Part shown: positions 38,179 through 48,349 of the stretch, piece after piece
How positions within the stretch are numbered: the stretch's first letter is position 1
How the letters are laid out: each line of letters opens with the position of its first letter
Origin: Bacteroidia bacterium
GTDB lineage: Bacteria > Bacteroidota > Bacteroidia > Chitinophagales > Chitinophagaceae
NCBI GenBank assembly: GCA_030427635.1
Contig: JAUIBA010000009.1
Location: 87,987 to 151,986, forward strand
Length of the DNA: 64,000 bases
Direction: 5' to 3'
Made by a program: the position numbers and the translations under genes
The notes under the pieces: model-generated
What the model saw: the letters and a program-made list of their open reading frames with translations, nothing else
The model's database searches: none
What the model was told of the DNA's origin: nothing

Positions 38179-40719
38179 TTACAATCCATCCACAGGCTCA
38201 GAAGCATTGGTAGCGCTACCTATTGTGAACACTATTTTGGCTTCTGTCTCGCTGTAGTCGGCTTCTACATTGTCTCCCGCGTTTATACGGTGGTTCAGTA
38301 TCTCCTCTGCCAGCGGGTCTTCCAGATACTTCTGTATAGCCCTGTGCAGCGGCCTGGCGCCAAACTGCTGGTCGTAGCCCTTCTCTGCTATGAACTTGCG
38401 TGCACCTGCCGTGAGCGACAGGGAGAAGCCCAGTGTATTCAGGCGCTTCAGCACATCTTTCATAATGATGTCTATAATCTTGCTGATGTGTGTTTCATCC
38501 AGCGTATTGAATATGACTACATCATCTATACGGTTCAGGAACTCAGGCGAGAAGGTACGCTTCAGCGCTTTCTCTATCACACCGCGGCTGGTTTCCTCTG
38601 CAGTCAGCGTCTTGGCGCTGGTAGCAAAGCCCACACCCGTACCGAAATCCTTCAGCTGGCGTGCACCAATGTTGGAGGTCATGATGATGAGCGTATTCTT
38701 GAAGTCTACCTTACGGCCCAGGCCATCAGTAAGCTGGCCATCGTCCAGCACCTGCAGCATGATGTTGAAGATATCCGGATGCGCTTTCTCTATCTCGTCC
38801 AGCAGCACTACAGAGTAAGGCTTGCGGCGTACTTTTTCAGTAAGCTGGCCACCCTCTTCATAGCCCACATAGCCGGGAGGTGCACCTATGAGCCTGCTCA
38901 GGGAGAATTTCTCCATGTACTCACTCATATCTACCCGTATCAGCGCATCTTCTCCGTCAAACATGTAGCGGGCCAGTGCTCGCGCCAGCTCAGTCTTACC
39001 CACACCCGTAGGGCCCAGGAATATGAATGAGCCTATCGGCTTGCGCGGGTCTTTAAGGCCCACACGGTTACGCTGTATAGCTTTTACCACCTTGGCTATT
39101 GCCTCGTCCTGGCCTACTACAGAGCCCTGCAGGTCTTCGCCCATGCGGCGCAGCTTGGCACTCTCTGCCTCCACCATGCGCATCACCGGTATGCCGGTCA
39201 TCATGCTTATCACCTCAGCTATTGCCTCCTCCCCTATCGGGTAGCGTCTGTGTTTGGCTTCTTCTTCCCACTCGGCCTTGGCCTTATCCAGCTCCTCACC
39301 CAGGCGCTTCTCACGGTCGCGCAGGGCCGCCGCTTCTTCAAAGCGCTGGCTCTTCACCACCTTGTTCTTCTCCTGCTTTATCTCCTCTATCTTCTTCTCC
39401 AGGTCCAGTATGTTCTGCGGCACATTGATGTTTTTCAGGTGCACGCGCGCTCCGGCCTCATCCAGCACATCTATTGCCTTGTCGGGCAGCAGACGGTCGG
39501 TCATATAGCGGTCACTCAGTTTAACACATGCATCTATCGATTCTGCATCATAGATTACATTGTGGAAGTCTTCGTATTTCGACTTTATGTTGTTCAGTAT
39601 CGTAATGGTCTCATCCACACTAGGCGGCTCTACCAGCACTTTCTGAAAGCGGCGGTCCAGTGCGCCGTCTTTCTCTATATACATGCGGTATTCGTCCAGC
39701 GTAGAGGCGCCTATGCATTGCAGGTCGCCACGGGCCAGTGCCGGCTTAAAGATGTTGGAAGCATCCAGCGAGCCCGATGCACCACCGGCACCCACTATCG
39801 TATGTATCTCGTCTATAAACAGGATTACATCGCGGTTCTTTTCCAGCTCATTCATGATGGCCTTCATACGCTCTTCAAACTGGCCACGGTATTTGGTACC
39901 GGCCACCAGCGCAGCAAGGTCCAGGCTTATCACCCGCTTGTCAAACAATACGCGCGATACCTTGCGCTGCACTATGCGCAGCGCCAGCCCTTCCACTATA
40001 GCCGTCTTACCCACACCCGGCTCACCTATCAGTATCGGGTTGTTCTTTTTACGGCGCGATAGTATCTGCGACACACGCTCTATCTCCTCCTCACGGCCCA
40101 CTATCGGGTCCAGATTGCCCAGCTCTGCTATACGTGTTATATCGCGGCCAAAGTTGTCCAGCACCGGCGTTTTAGACTTCGTGTTGCCCGACTGTGGCTT
40201 GCGCTGCTGATACTGCCTGCGTTCGTCATCATCTTCAAACTCTTCCGAGCCCGGATCGTTATAGTCGGCCGTAGGGCTGCCGCCCTGCAGTATGCTCAGC
40301 TCGCCTTTAAAGCGGTCATAGTCCACATCCAGATTACCCAGTATCTGCGTAGCCACATTCTCCTTATTCTTGAGTATGCTCAGCATCAGATGCTCAGTTT
40401 CTACCGACGGACTCTTGAGCGCCTTGGCTTCCAGTACCGTAATGCGTATTACCTTTTCGGCCTGGCGCGTCAGTGGCAGACTGTTGATGCTGGATGCAGG
40501 CTTGCTGTTCTTTTCCTTTATAGCGGTTTCAAGCTCCTTGCGCAGCTCAAAAAGATCTACATGCATGCTTTGCAGCACCTTCAGGGCCATCCCGTCACCC
40601 TCCCTTATAAGCCCCAGCAGCAGGTGCTCTGTGCCTATGAAATCATTACCCAGCCTCAGAGCCTCCTCCCGGCTGTAGGAAATAATCTCTTTTACCTTTG
40701 GTGAGAAATTAGAATCCAT
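38179..40719 (-). CDS. clpC: ATP-dependent Clp protease ATP-binding subunit ClpC
   Basis: Clp_N repeats, [18 protein letters not shown]-like [35 protein letters not shown]. Confidence 0.96.
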   Translation of the reverse strand: MDSNFSPKVKEIISYSREEALRLGNDFIGTEHLLLGLIREGDGMALKVLQSMHVDLFELRKELETAIKEKNSKPASSINSLPLTRQAEKVIRITVLEAKALKSPSVETEHLMLSILKNKENVATQILGNLDVDYDRFKGELSILQGGSPTADYNDPGSEEFEDDDERRQYQQRKPQSGNTKSKTPVLDNFGRDITRIAELGNLDPIVGREEEIERVSQILSRRKKNNPILIGEPGVGKTAIVEGLALRIVQRKVSRVLFDKRVISLDLAALVAGTKYRGQFEERMKAIMNELEKNRDVILFIDEIHTIVGAGGASGSLDASNIFKPALARGDLQCIGASTLDEYRMYIEKDGALDRRFQKVLVEPPSVDETITILNNIKSKYEDFHNVIYDAESIDACVKLSDRYMTDRLLPDKAIDVLDEAGARVHLKNINVPQNILDLEKKIEEIKQEKNKVVKSQRFEEAAALRDREKRLGEELDKAKAEWEEEAKHRRYPIGEEAIAEVISMMTGIPVMRMVEAESAKLRRMGEDLQGSVVGQDEAIAKVVKAIQRNRVGLKDPRKPIGSFIFLGPTGVGKTELARALARYMFDGEDALIRVDMSEYMEKFSLSRLIGAPPGYVGYEEGGQLTEKVRRKPYSVVLLDEIEKAHPDIFNIMLQVLDDGQLTDGLGRKVDFKNTLIIMTSNIGARQLKDFGTGVGFATSAKTLTAEETSRGVIEKALKRTFSPEFLNRIDDVVIFNTLDETHISKIIDIIMKDVLKRLNTLGFSLSLTAGARKFIAEKGYDQQFGARPLHRAIQKYLEDPLAEEILNHRINAGDNVEADYSETEAKIVFTIGSATNASEPVDGL

Positions 40720-40925
40720 TGTCTTTAGTCCTCTTTATTTTTTTAAAGTTAGCGATTTTGATGGTATCCCGGCATTATCTGAAACTATAGCATTATTTCG
40801 CCGCTTTCCACCATTCTTCTTATATCCGGTACTGCGTTGTTTTCTCCTTCCATTACTTCTGTTGGTAACAATTTTATTATTTTACAACGTCGCATTGCCG
40901 GCAGCAATATCCTCAATCTTTTTAT

Positions 40926-41303
40926 ATGGACTTCAAAATTGATACCAGAGATACATTTACGGCAATAACGCCGGTTGCCACAGAAATATCAGGCATTTTG
41001 TCAGAATCACTACACAATACGGTACACAAAATGCGGCAAAGCGGCAGTCCTAACTTTATTATAGACCTTCAGAATGGTCTCAGCATTGCCCCCGAAGCTA
41101 TAGATAAACTGGTGCAGCTGCATGAAGAATGCTACGAAGCAGGCTGCTCACTGGTACTCACGGCCATAAAAAGCCCCGTACTGGCAGCCATCAAAGAGTC
41201 CGGCGCAGACGAGATACTGAACATTGCCCCTCAAATGATAGAAGCCATCGACATCGTAAGCATGGAAATACTGGAGCGCGATTTGTTTAATGAGGAGGAG
41301 TAA
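40926..41303 (+). CDS. STAS-domain-like protein (anti-sigma factor antagonist fold)
   Basis: 125 aa; FIIDLQNGLSIAPEAIDKLVQLHEECYEAGCSLVLTAIKSPVLAAIKESGADEILNIAPQMIEAIDIV. Confidence 0.7.
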   Translation: MDFKIDTRDTFTAITPVATEISGILSESLHNTVHKMRQSGSPNFIIDLQNGLSIAPEAIDKLVQLHEECYEAGCSLVLTAIKSPVLAAIKESGADEILNIAPQMIEAIDIVSMEILERDLFNEEE

Positions 41304-41477
41304 GGGGAGAACACAATCTACAACCATAAAGATTCACTACGCCTCTTAACATTACAGATATGGGTTGGGTATTTGTATACTTCATGACACAATGTTTTTT
41401 ATTGAAACGGATTTTAGGTTCTTGAATCTAAAATCCGTTTCTTTTTGTATTCACAATCTAAACCCCACCCCTCTCCC

Positions 41478-41485
41478 TACCTTTG
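41478..41485 (+). promoter_or_regulatory. TAnnTTTG -7 element (TACCTTTG) seven nt before the ATG
   Basis: TACCTTTG-CACCCCA-ATG (41493). Confidence 0.45.
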
Positions 41486-41492
41486 CACCCCA

Positions 41493-42101
41493 ATGCAGCC
41501 AGACAAACACCGCTATTTTGTGCTCAATAAGCCCTTCAAGGTGGTATCACAGTTTGTGTGTGTAGAGAATGTGCGCCTGCTGGGCGATCTGGGTTTTGAC
41601 TTTCCGCCGGGTACACATGCTGTGGGCCGGCTGGATAGCCTCTCAGAGGGGCTGCTGCTGCTTACTACCAATAAGAAGGTCACCAGTCTGCTGTTTCAGA
41701 GCGCCACACCCCATATGCGCACCTATCTGGTACGGGTACTTAACACCATCACCCCCGAAAAAGTGCAGCAACTGCGCGAGGGTGTTACCATACGTGTGCG
41801 GGGCGAGGGTGAATATCTCACACCGCCCTGCGAGGTGCACCTGCTGCCCGCCCCGCCCGACGTCTTCCCCCACCAGCTGGAGACCAATCCCCGCATTGCC
41901 CATTCCTGGCTGCAGATATCCCTCTCACAGGGCAAACGCCACCAGATACGCAGCATGGTGCGTGCCGTAGGGCATGAGTGCCGGCGGCTCATACGCATAG
42001 CTATAGAAGACATTACCCTGGGTAGTCTTGCTCCCGGCCAGGTGCGGGAAATGGAAGAGGAAGAGTTCTTCCGCCTGCTTAAAATAGATAGCCAGCAATA
42101 G
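41493..42101 (+). CDS. 23S rRNA pseudouridine synthase (RluE/RsuA family)
   Basis: YFVLNKPFKVVSQF; GTHAVGRLDSLSEGLLLLTTNKKVTSLL; SLSQGKRHQIRSMVRAVGHECRRLIRIAIEDI. Confidence 0.92.
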   Translation: MQPDKHRYFVLNKPFKVVSQFVCVENVRLLGDLGFDFPPGTHAVGRLDSLSEGLLLLTTNKKVTSLLFQSATPHMRTYLVRVLNTITPEKVQQLREGVTIRVRGEGEYLTPPCEVHLLPAPPDVFPHQLETNPRIAHSWLQISLSQGKRHQIRSMVRAVGHECRRLIRIAIEDITLGSLAPGQVREMEEEEFFRLLKIDSQQ

Positions 42102-42178
42102 GTAATCAGGTACACAAATGGGTGTTTCTGTTTTCATAGTGCATTTAGTATTTTTGTAAATACTAAACATTATCATAT

Positions 42179-43534
42179 ATGAGGGTGCTTTATATACTGG
42201 GTTTGTTCATGCTTATTTCACCATACCTGCATGCCCAGAACACGCACAAACTCACTTTTCACTTTACCACCTCCGGCACCAGGCCGGGCTTTGATCTGAT
42301 ATCATTGCTCCGGGTTTATTCCGACAATAAAATAATAGGGGAAAGTAAGCCTAAAAAACAGACAGAACCCAATGAAGTAACCCTGATTATACCCGAAGGT
42401 AAGCATGCCATAAAAGCCGTATTTGTGGCACTGCAAAAAGGAGCATGGGAAGAGCGCACCATAAAAAACCAATATTCTTATGACTGTATTTATAATACAG
42501 ACATTAATCTCACCAGCGATAAAAGCATTAATCTCGTTTTTGATATTGCCAATGAAAAAATCATAGTCGATGGCACCCCGGTAGCAAAGCCAGGTACTGC
42601 TACACCGGCTACCGTAGCTGCGGCTACCGGCAATGCCACTCCACCCATTACTAAAACAAATACGCCTGCTCCGCCCAGCCCGGTCAGGCAGCCGGTAACA
42701 GGAAGCTCACCTAAGGAGATTACCAAAAGCATACTGCAGGATGAGCTGAGTAAAATGAATAATTACCTGGAAACATTTAATGAGAATGTTTACTACCCTA
42801 TATCAATTACTAACAACGTCTGGTATAGCGAACACCGCAGTGGTTATCACTGTACGGTCAACATGAATGACATAGACGCTGTTGTGTACAGTGATGAAAA
42901 CCGTAGCGTATCGCTTAAATGCAGCGGCGGTAAAAACTGTATTACCTGTACCGGAAATAATCCGTCGCGAGCCACGCTTACCTATAAAACCAGTGACGAC
43001 AACAAAGACCCACATCGCCTGTATGAGCTCATGAATCGCTTCTTTACCGATTACCAGCAGTATAGCGGCCTGCACCCGAAGCAAAAGGAGCCAGAACCTA
43101 CAGACCCTGAAGTAAGAATATTACAGAAACAGATCAATGACATCAACGAGCACATAAAAAAGTACGCCACGCCCTCATACAAAGGACTGTACTTTGAAAA
43201 TAATCGCCTGATTTATGATGACGGAAAAGACCTGAAAGAACAGGTATTTCCAATGTCTCTGGACGAGGTAAAATATGATGCCACCAAAAAAGCAGCATAC
43301 ATTTTGTGCCTGTACCACCGGGGCTGTGTAGAAAACCTGAAAACATCAGAAAAAGTAAACAGAATGGACTTTTCTGCCATGCCCGAAGCTGCATCTAAAA
43401 AGCTGGTAGACATGCTGAAGCCCTTCCTGGAAAACCTGAAGAAAAAAATAGACCCTATAACCTACGGGCAGCAGGTACAGCAAAAAAAGCAGGAAAGTGA
43501 AGATGATGATGTGTACAATCTGCTGGGCTATTAA
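42179..43534 (+). CDS. Hypothetical secreted protein
   Basis: Signal peptide MRVLYILGLFMLISPYLHAQ; 451 aa; Thr/Pro/Ala-rich linker; no recognised domain. Confidence 0.65.
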   Translation: MRVLYILGLFMLISPYLHAQNTHKLTFHFTTSGTRPGFDLISLLRVYSDNKIIGESKPKKQTEPNEVTLIIPEGKHAIKAVFVALQKGAWEERTIKNQYSYDCIYNTDINLTSDKSINLVFDIANEKIIVDGTPVAKPGTATPATVAAATGNATPPITKTNTPAPPSPVRQPVTGSSPKEITKSILQDELSKMNNYLETFNENVYYPISITNNVWYSEHRSGYHCTVNMNDIDAVVYSDENRSVSLKCSGGKNCITCTGNNPSRATLTYKTSDDNKDPHRLYELMNRFFTDYQQYSGLHPKQKEPEPTDPEVRILQKQINDINEHIKKYATPSYKGLYFENNRLIYDDGKDLKEQVFPMSLDEVKYDATKKAAYILCLYHRGCVENLKTSEKVNRMDFSAMPEAASKKLVDMLKPFLENLKKKIDPITYGQQVQQKKQESEDDDVYNLLGY

Positions 43535-43570
43535 GCCCGCAGGAGACTAGTCTACTATTCTGCCTGTCAG

Positions 43571-44269
43571 CTACCTGCCTATACCTACCATCATACCCAC
43601 ATAAGGTGTCAGCGCCCAGTAACTGCCAGTCTCTTTCAGATAACTGTGATACAAGTCCATCACAGTGCCGTCATGAGTTATATACTGCCATGACTTAAAC
43701 CGCATGTCCAGCCCGCCATAGAAGTCGGCCACCAGTTTGGTTTTCCGGGTGCCACGCCCTACTACCGAACAGCCAAACAATATTCTTGCATTATACACAT
43801 TCATCCGCTCGGTTCTTGTTCCTGCAAAACGGCACCCCTCTACATTGCGGTAAGACACATCTTTATTATCAAACCACCAGTGGCGATACGACAACTGCCC
43901 ATCTATATAAACGCTTTTTTTCTTCTGCGGATGCAGATATGTTTTTGAGTTCACCCCGGCCGTGAGCGCATTATAGGCCTCATTCAGCATATTGCCCGAG
44001 CGGTAATTTCCGAAAAGCCCGGTAGCGCCTATAATCTCTCCCTGCTCGCGGGTAGCCGGTTTAAAAGCTACCGTCAGCCCCAGCGAACGCTTTTCAAAAT
44101 GCCGCTCTGCCGTAATACTGATGTTGGGTACCAGTAGCTCCAGCGGCCTTATCATCAGCTTATACTTTACATATTGTGCCTGCTCCACCTCATCAGTGTG
44201 CTGCTGTTCCTGTGCATTAGCCATGCTGGCTATCATAAGGGCTATGCCTGTATATAATATCTTTTTCAT
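43571..44269 (-). CDS. Hypothetical outer-membrane protein (DUF3575-like?)
   Basis: Signal MKKILYTGIALMIASMANAQ; beta-strand pattern; ending LTPYVGMMVGIGR. Confidence 0.6.
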   Translation of the reverse strand: MKKILYTGIALMIASMANAQEQQHTDEVEQAQYVKYKLMIRPLELLVPNISITAERHFEKRSLGLTVAFKPATREQGEIIGATGLFGNYRSGNMLNEAYNALTAGVNSKTYLHPQKKKSVYIDGQLSYRHWWFDNKDVSYRNVEGCRFAGTRTERMNVYNARILFGCSVVGRGTRKTKLVADFYGGLDMRFKSWQYITHDGTVMDLYHSYLKETGSYWALTPYVGMMVGIGR

Positions 44270-44374
44270 AGTAGAATTTATTATACTGACGCATATCCCA
44301 CCTCTAATGTTTGCACATAACAATTAATTCATTTTGGAACTATAGGTACCCATTCACACTTCTGGCACCGGCAC

Positions 44375-44917
44375 TCACCTGAAGGCTTTTGCTTTTAGTA
44401 CCATCCGCATAATGGACTGCTCGTCATTATACTCATGTACCACATCCAGCGGTACCCACTGTGCCTCATTTATTTCGGTATTTGGCCCTATCTCGTTGCC
44501 ATCATCTTCTGCATACACAGCATAGCGCACATCATAATGCAGGTGAGCCGCTACATCGCCTTTGGCCGGTATCAGGTGTATGTCCACATCAAATATCTCA
44601 GGAAACAGCGGTGTCACTGCCAGGCCGGTTTCTTCCAGTGCCTCATTAAGCGCTACAGCCATACAGTCGGGGTTTCCATCGCAATGTCCACCGGGTTGCA
44701 GCCACTTGTTTAGCTTCACATGGTGTATCAGCAGCGTTTTGGTAAGGTCTTTACTCATTATCCATGCCGAACCCGTCAGGTGCCCTGCCGTATTGCTCCT
44801 GTCAAAACAATCCGGGTTTTGCTCAACAAAAGCTATCATATCTGCTACCATCTTCCGCTCCACAGGGTCCTGCTGCAGGTATAGTTTCAGGTCGGTTAGT
44901 ATTTTATCACGCTTCAT
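44375..44917 (-). CDS. NUDIX hydrolase
   Basis: GGHCDGNPDCMAVALNEALEETGL Nudix-box-like motif. Confidence 0.85.
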   Translation of the reverse strand: MKRDKILTDLKLYLQQDPVERKMVADMIAFVEQNPDCFDRSNTAGHLTGSAWIMSKDLTKTLLIHHVKLNKWLQPGGHCDGNPDCMAVALNEALEETGLAVTPLFPEIFDVDIHLIPAKGDVAAHLHYDVRYAVYAEDDGNEIGPNTEINEAQWVPLDVVHEYNDEQSIMRMVLKAKAFR

Positions 44918-45088
44918 ATAGTATCTGTTTTGCTGCATGGGACGGCAGCCATACCACAAAAATAATACGTTCTGCTACCCGCCACAGAAAAAGGCTGTGC
45001 GGCTCCTGTGCCAATGGTTATCTGCATAATAACAACCAGTCTCCTGGTCTTTTGCAGCATACCCACCGCCACCCTCCTGCAAGTCTCA

Positions 45089-45355
45089 CCGGGAAAGTCA
45101 CATATATTTCATCATTACATCCACACAACCGATAACATCTGCATAACCGCTATTGTTGTACCTTTGTACCACAAACCCAATTCTGTAACCTATGTACCTA
45201 TCTATTGATTATATAATAATTTTTCCGCGAGCAACTTTTGTAACCTTTTTGCGACATTTTGCATCACAAAGAATATCACAAAGTATTGATTAACAGCAAA
45301 CTACGAAAGCGTACGCCTCAGAAAAATATTTTTCTTCCCACTGCGCAGTTTTCAT
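45089..45355 (+). repeat. Non-coding element copy A (~267 bp), homologous to 53544-53815 (minus strand)
   Basis: Colinear conserved blocks: ATAACATCTGYATARCCRCTATTRTYGTACCTTTGTACC, TATATAATAA(A)TTTTCCGCGAGCAAYTTTTGTAACCTTTTTGCGAMATTTTGC, TTTTCTTCCCACTGCGCAGTTTTCAT. Confidence 0.85.
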
Positions 45356-45520
45356 CTTTGTCTATCTTTTTCCTGTCTTGCAGGTCTGCTTTGGCATCCG
45401 TTCACATGCCCGGTTTTTAAATGAATAATCCACATTTCCACATCAGCAGTTAAACACTTTAGCGCATTATTTTTAGTTACTTTGCCTTCGGTAGTCATCT
45501 GCTATTAGCTACCTCTGAAC

Positions 45521-46030
45521 ATGAAACGTACCCTCATACTGATAAGGCACGCAAAATCAAGCTGGAATAATCCACTTCAGAGCGATTTTGAAAGGCCGTT
45601 GAATGACCGGGGCAATAAAGATGCTCCGGAAATGGGGGCACGACTAAGAAAAGCAAACATCATACCTGATATTATTATCTCCAGTGCAGCCGTGCGTACC
45701 CGGCAAACCACCGCCCATCTTGCAGCAGCGCTGGGTGTGCGGGAGCATAATATACAATGGGAGGAGAAGTTATATCATTGTGTACCTGCTGTTCTGGAAG
45801 AAGTGATTTATGCCCTGCCACAGGAAGTACACACTGTATTTATTGTAGCGCATAACCCCGGTATTACCGAGTTTGCCAATCAGCTTTCTCCCGACTTCTA
45901 TACCGGCAATATGCCCACCTGCAGCATAGTAGGCGTTCATCTTAGCTCCGATAACTGGTTTGATTTTGACAAAGTGAAAAAAGAGGTGTTTCTGTACGAT
46001 TACCCCAAAAATGAACATGAATCCGAATAA
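45521..46030 (+). CDS. SixA-like histidine phosphatase family protein
   Basis: LILIRHAKSSWNNPLQSDFERPLNDRGNKDAPEMG; VFIVAHNPGITEFANQL. Confidence 0.92.
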   Translation: MKRTLILIRHAKSSWNNPLQSDFERPLNDRGNKDAPEMGARLRKANIIPDIIISSAAVRTRQTTAHLAAALGVREHNIQWEEKLYHCVPAVLEEVIYALPQEVHTVFIVAHNPGITEFANQLSPDFYTGNMPTCSIVGVHLSSDNWFDFDKVKKEVFLYDYPKNEHESE

Positions 46031-47492
46031 GACAATAACACAAGTTACCACAACCCTTACTAAGCTCTTCGAAGAGCACTTTGAAAAAGAAGCAGAGTCT
46101 ATAGAAGCGCTGCCGGTATCCGGTTCAGACCGCCGTTACTATCGTCTCACAGCAGGCAACATTACTGCTATAGGCACTTACAATGCCAATGTTGCTGAGA
46201 ATAACACCTATTTCTATTTCACAGAGCTGTTCCGCCGCCATCAGATAAATGTGCCTGAGGTTTACCTGCGTAGCAAAGACCGTAAAGCATATCTGCAGCA
46301 GGACCTCGGCAGCACCACCCTTTTTGACCTCGTACTCTCTGAGGGTTATACCGATGAGGTGCGCCGTCACTACCACACAGCACTGGCACAGCTGGCCCGG
46401 CTGCAGTGGATAGCAGGCCGTGAGGCCGACTTCAAGCAGTGCTTCGCCTCCCGTCAGTTCGATGAGAAGGCCATCATGTCCGATCTGCTGTATTTCAAAT
46501 ATTACTTTGCCGACCTTCAGGGCATACCTTACGACCGCTCTCTGCTCATCAGTGAGATGGAGCAGCTAAGTAAAGACCTGGGCCGTGTGCAGCCACAAAC
46601 CCTCATGTTCCGCGACTTTCAGAGCCGCAACATAATGGTACATGAAGGCCAGTTATACTTTATAGATTTTCAGGGCTGTATGCAGGGCCCACCACAGTAC
46701 GATATTGCTTCTCTGCTATGGCAGGCACGCGCTCAGCTGCCGTCTTCCTTCCGCGATGAGTTGCTGAACGGCTATGTTACCACACTAGGCGAGCTCAATG
46801 TCCCCCGTATGGATGAAATATACTTCCGTCGCGGATATGTACAGTTTGTACTGGTACGCCTGCTGCAGGTACTGGGCGCATATGGGTTCAGAGGCCTGCT
46901 GCAGCACAAAGCACACTTTGTCACCAGCATAGGCCCGGCACTGAAGAATCTTGACCAGTTCCTTTCCGATCATCCACAAACACCGGCCTACCCCGAGCTG
47001 CGCACCCTTCTGGAGCGTATCTCCTCCCGCGATATGCAGGACCGCTACAATACCAGCCCTGCCGAGGAGCCCTCAAATCTGGAAATACAGATTTGCAGCT
47101 TTTCTTACAAGCAGGGTATTCCCCGGTCTACCGGCCAGCACGGCGGTGGTTATGTCTTTGACTGCCGCGGGCTGCTGAATCCCGGCCGCTACGCAGCCTA
47201 CAAGCACCTTACCGGTAACGATGAGCTGGTAAAACAGTTTCTGGAGCGGGAAACCCGTATGCCCGGCTTCATGGACCATGTCACGGCCCTTGTGTCTATC
47301 AATGTGGAAGATTATATAGCCCGTGGTTTTGAGCAGCTCAGCGTAGCCTTTGGCTGTACCGGTGGTCAGCACCGTTCTGTATATGCCGCCAATGCACTGG
47401 CAAAACACCTCACTTCCAGGTATAATGTCAAAGTAGTGGTGACCCATACCAATGAAAAGAAGTGGGTACTGGGCGATGCACCTGCAAGCTGA
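46011..47492 (+). CDS. Aminoglycoside-phosphotransferase-like (AmgK-like) kinase fused to a RapZ C-terminal domain
   Basis: MFRDFQSRNIMVHEGQLYFIDFQGCMQGPPQYDIASLLWQARA kinase catalytic motifs; C-terminal IQICSFSYKQGIP...GGGYVFDCRGLLNPGR...VAFGCTGGQHRSVYAANALAKHL = RapZ C-terminal domain. Confidence 0.88.
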   Translation: MNMNPNKTITQVTTTLTKLFEEHFEKEAESIEALPVSGSDRRYYRLTAGNITAIGTYNANVAENNTYFYFTELFRRHQINVPEVYLRSKDRKAYLQQDLGSTTLFDLVLSEGYTDEVRRHYHTALAQLARLQWIAGREADFKQCFASRQFDEKAIMSDLLYFKYYFADLQGIPYDRSLLISEMEQLSKDLGRVQPQTLMFRDFQSRNIMVHEGQLYFIDFQGCMQGPPQYDIASLLWQARAQLPSSFRDELLNGYVTTLGELNVPRMDEIYFRRGYVQFVLVRLLQVLGAYGFRGLLQHKAHFVTSIGPALKNLDQFLSDHPQTPAYPELRTLLERISSRDMQDRYNTSPAEEPSNLEIQICSFSYKQGIPRSTGQHGGGYVFDCRGLLNPGRYAAYKHLTGNDELVKQFLERETRMPGFMDHVTALVSINVEDYIARGFEQLSVAFGCTGGQHRSVYAANALAKHLTSRYNVKVVVTHTNEKKWVLGDAPAS

Positions 47493-47585
47493 TGCCAGGT
47501 GCAGTTATTTTAAATAGCGGTATCAGCGTAAGCAATGCCGCAAGCCGTAATATTTCAGTACTTTTGCGTTAAAATAGTTGATAAT

Positions 47586-48173
47586 ATGCTGAAGACAGGA
47601 AATACAATCGTGAGCATATATACCGAGATGACGCCCAATCCGGAGACCATGAAGTTTGTTGCCAATAAACTTCTTTATCCCGGCAAAAGCATAGACTTCC
47701 CCGATGAGTCAGCAGCAGGCCCTTCGCCACTGGCCCGGGAGTTGTTTGCTTTCCCGTTCATCCGTAGCGTATTCATTGCCAGTAACTTCGTAACACTTGC
47801 CAAAACTCCCGATACCAATTGGGATGATGTTATACCATCTATCCGCCAGTTTCTGAAAGAATATCTGGAAGAAGGTCGTGTGGTTATTAATGAAGACCAG
47901 GTAGTGAAGCCGGCAGAAGCTGCCATCAGCGATAGCGATACTGATGTTGTAGTGCGTATAAAAGAGCTGCTGGAAAACTATGTAAAACCAGCTGTGGAAA
48001 TGGACGGTGGTGCTATCAGCTTCAAAGGTTTTGAAGATGGTACAGTAACGCTCATGCTGCAGGGCTCATGCTCAGGCTGCCCCTCATCTATGATTACACT
48101 GAAGTCTGGTATAGAAGGTATGATGAAGCGCATGATACCAGAAGTTAAAGAAGTAGTTGCTGAAGCAGAGTAA
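47586..48173 (+). CDS. nfu: NifU family (Nfu) Fe-S scaffold protein
   Basis: Nfu_N: YTEMTPNPETMKFVANKLL; C-terminal DGGAISFKGFEDGTVTLMLQGSCSGCPSSMITLKSGIEGMMKRMIPEVKEV. Confidence 0.94.
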   Translation: MLKTGNTIVSIYTEMTPNPETMKFVANKLLYPGKSIDFPDESAAGPSPLARELFAFPFIRSVFIASNFVTLAKTPDTNWDDVIPSIRQFLKEYLEEGRVVINEDQVVKPAEAAISDSDTDVVVRIKELLENYVKPAVEMDGGAISFKGFEDGTVTLMLQGSCSGCPSSMITLKSGIEGMMKRMIPEVKEVVAEAE

Positions 48174-48208
48174 TACATTCTTTCTTTGTTAAATAATCCT
48201 TTTTATAT

Positions 48209-48240
48209 GCGGCAAACAACCAGTTTGCCGCTTTCTTTTT
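48209..48240 (+). terminator. Intrinsic terminator downstream of nfu
   Basis: GCGGCAAAC-AACCA-GTTTGCCGC then TTTCTTTTT. Confidence 0.85.
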
Positions 48241-48349
48241 GGTGCGCAGCACATGAAATTGTGTTATTTTTATACCCGGTTAACAATCTGCCCCCTACCC
48301 GTCTGCGGCACATCTGCTAAGGACCAGCGGGGGCACAGTACACTCGCAA

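Noticed and set aside
39250-40062. 270-aa ORF antisense to clpC
   Set aside because: Shadow ORF opposite a conserved housekeeping gene.
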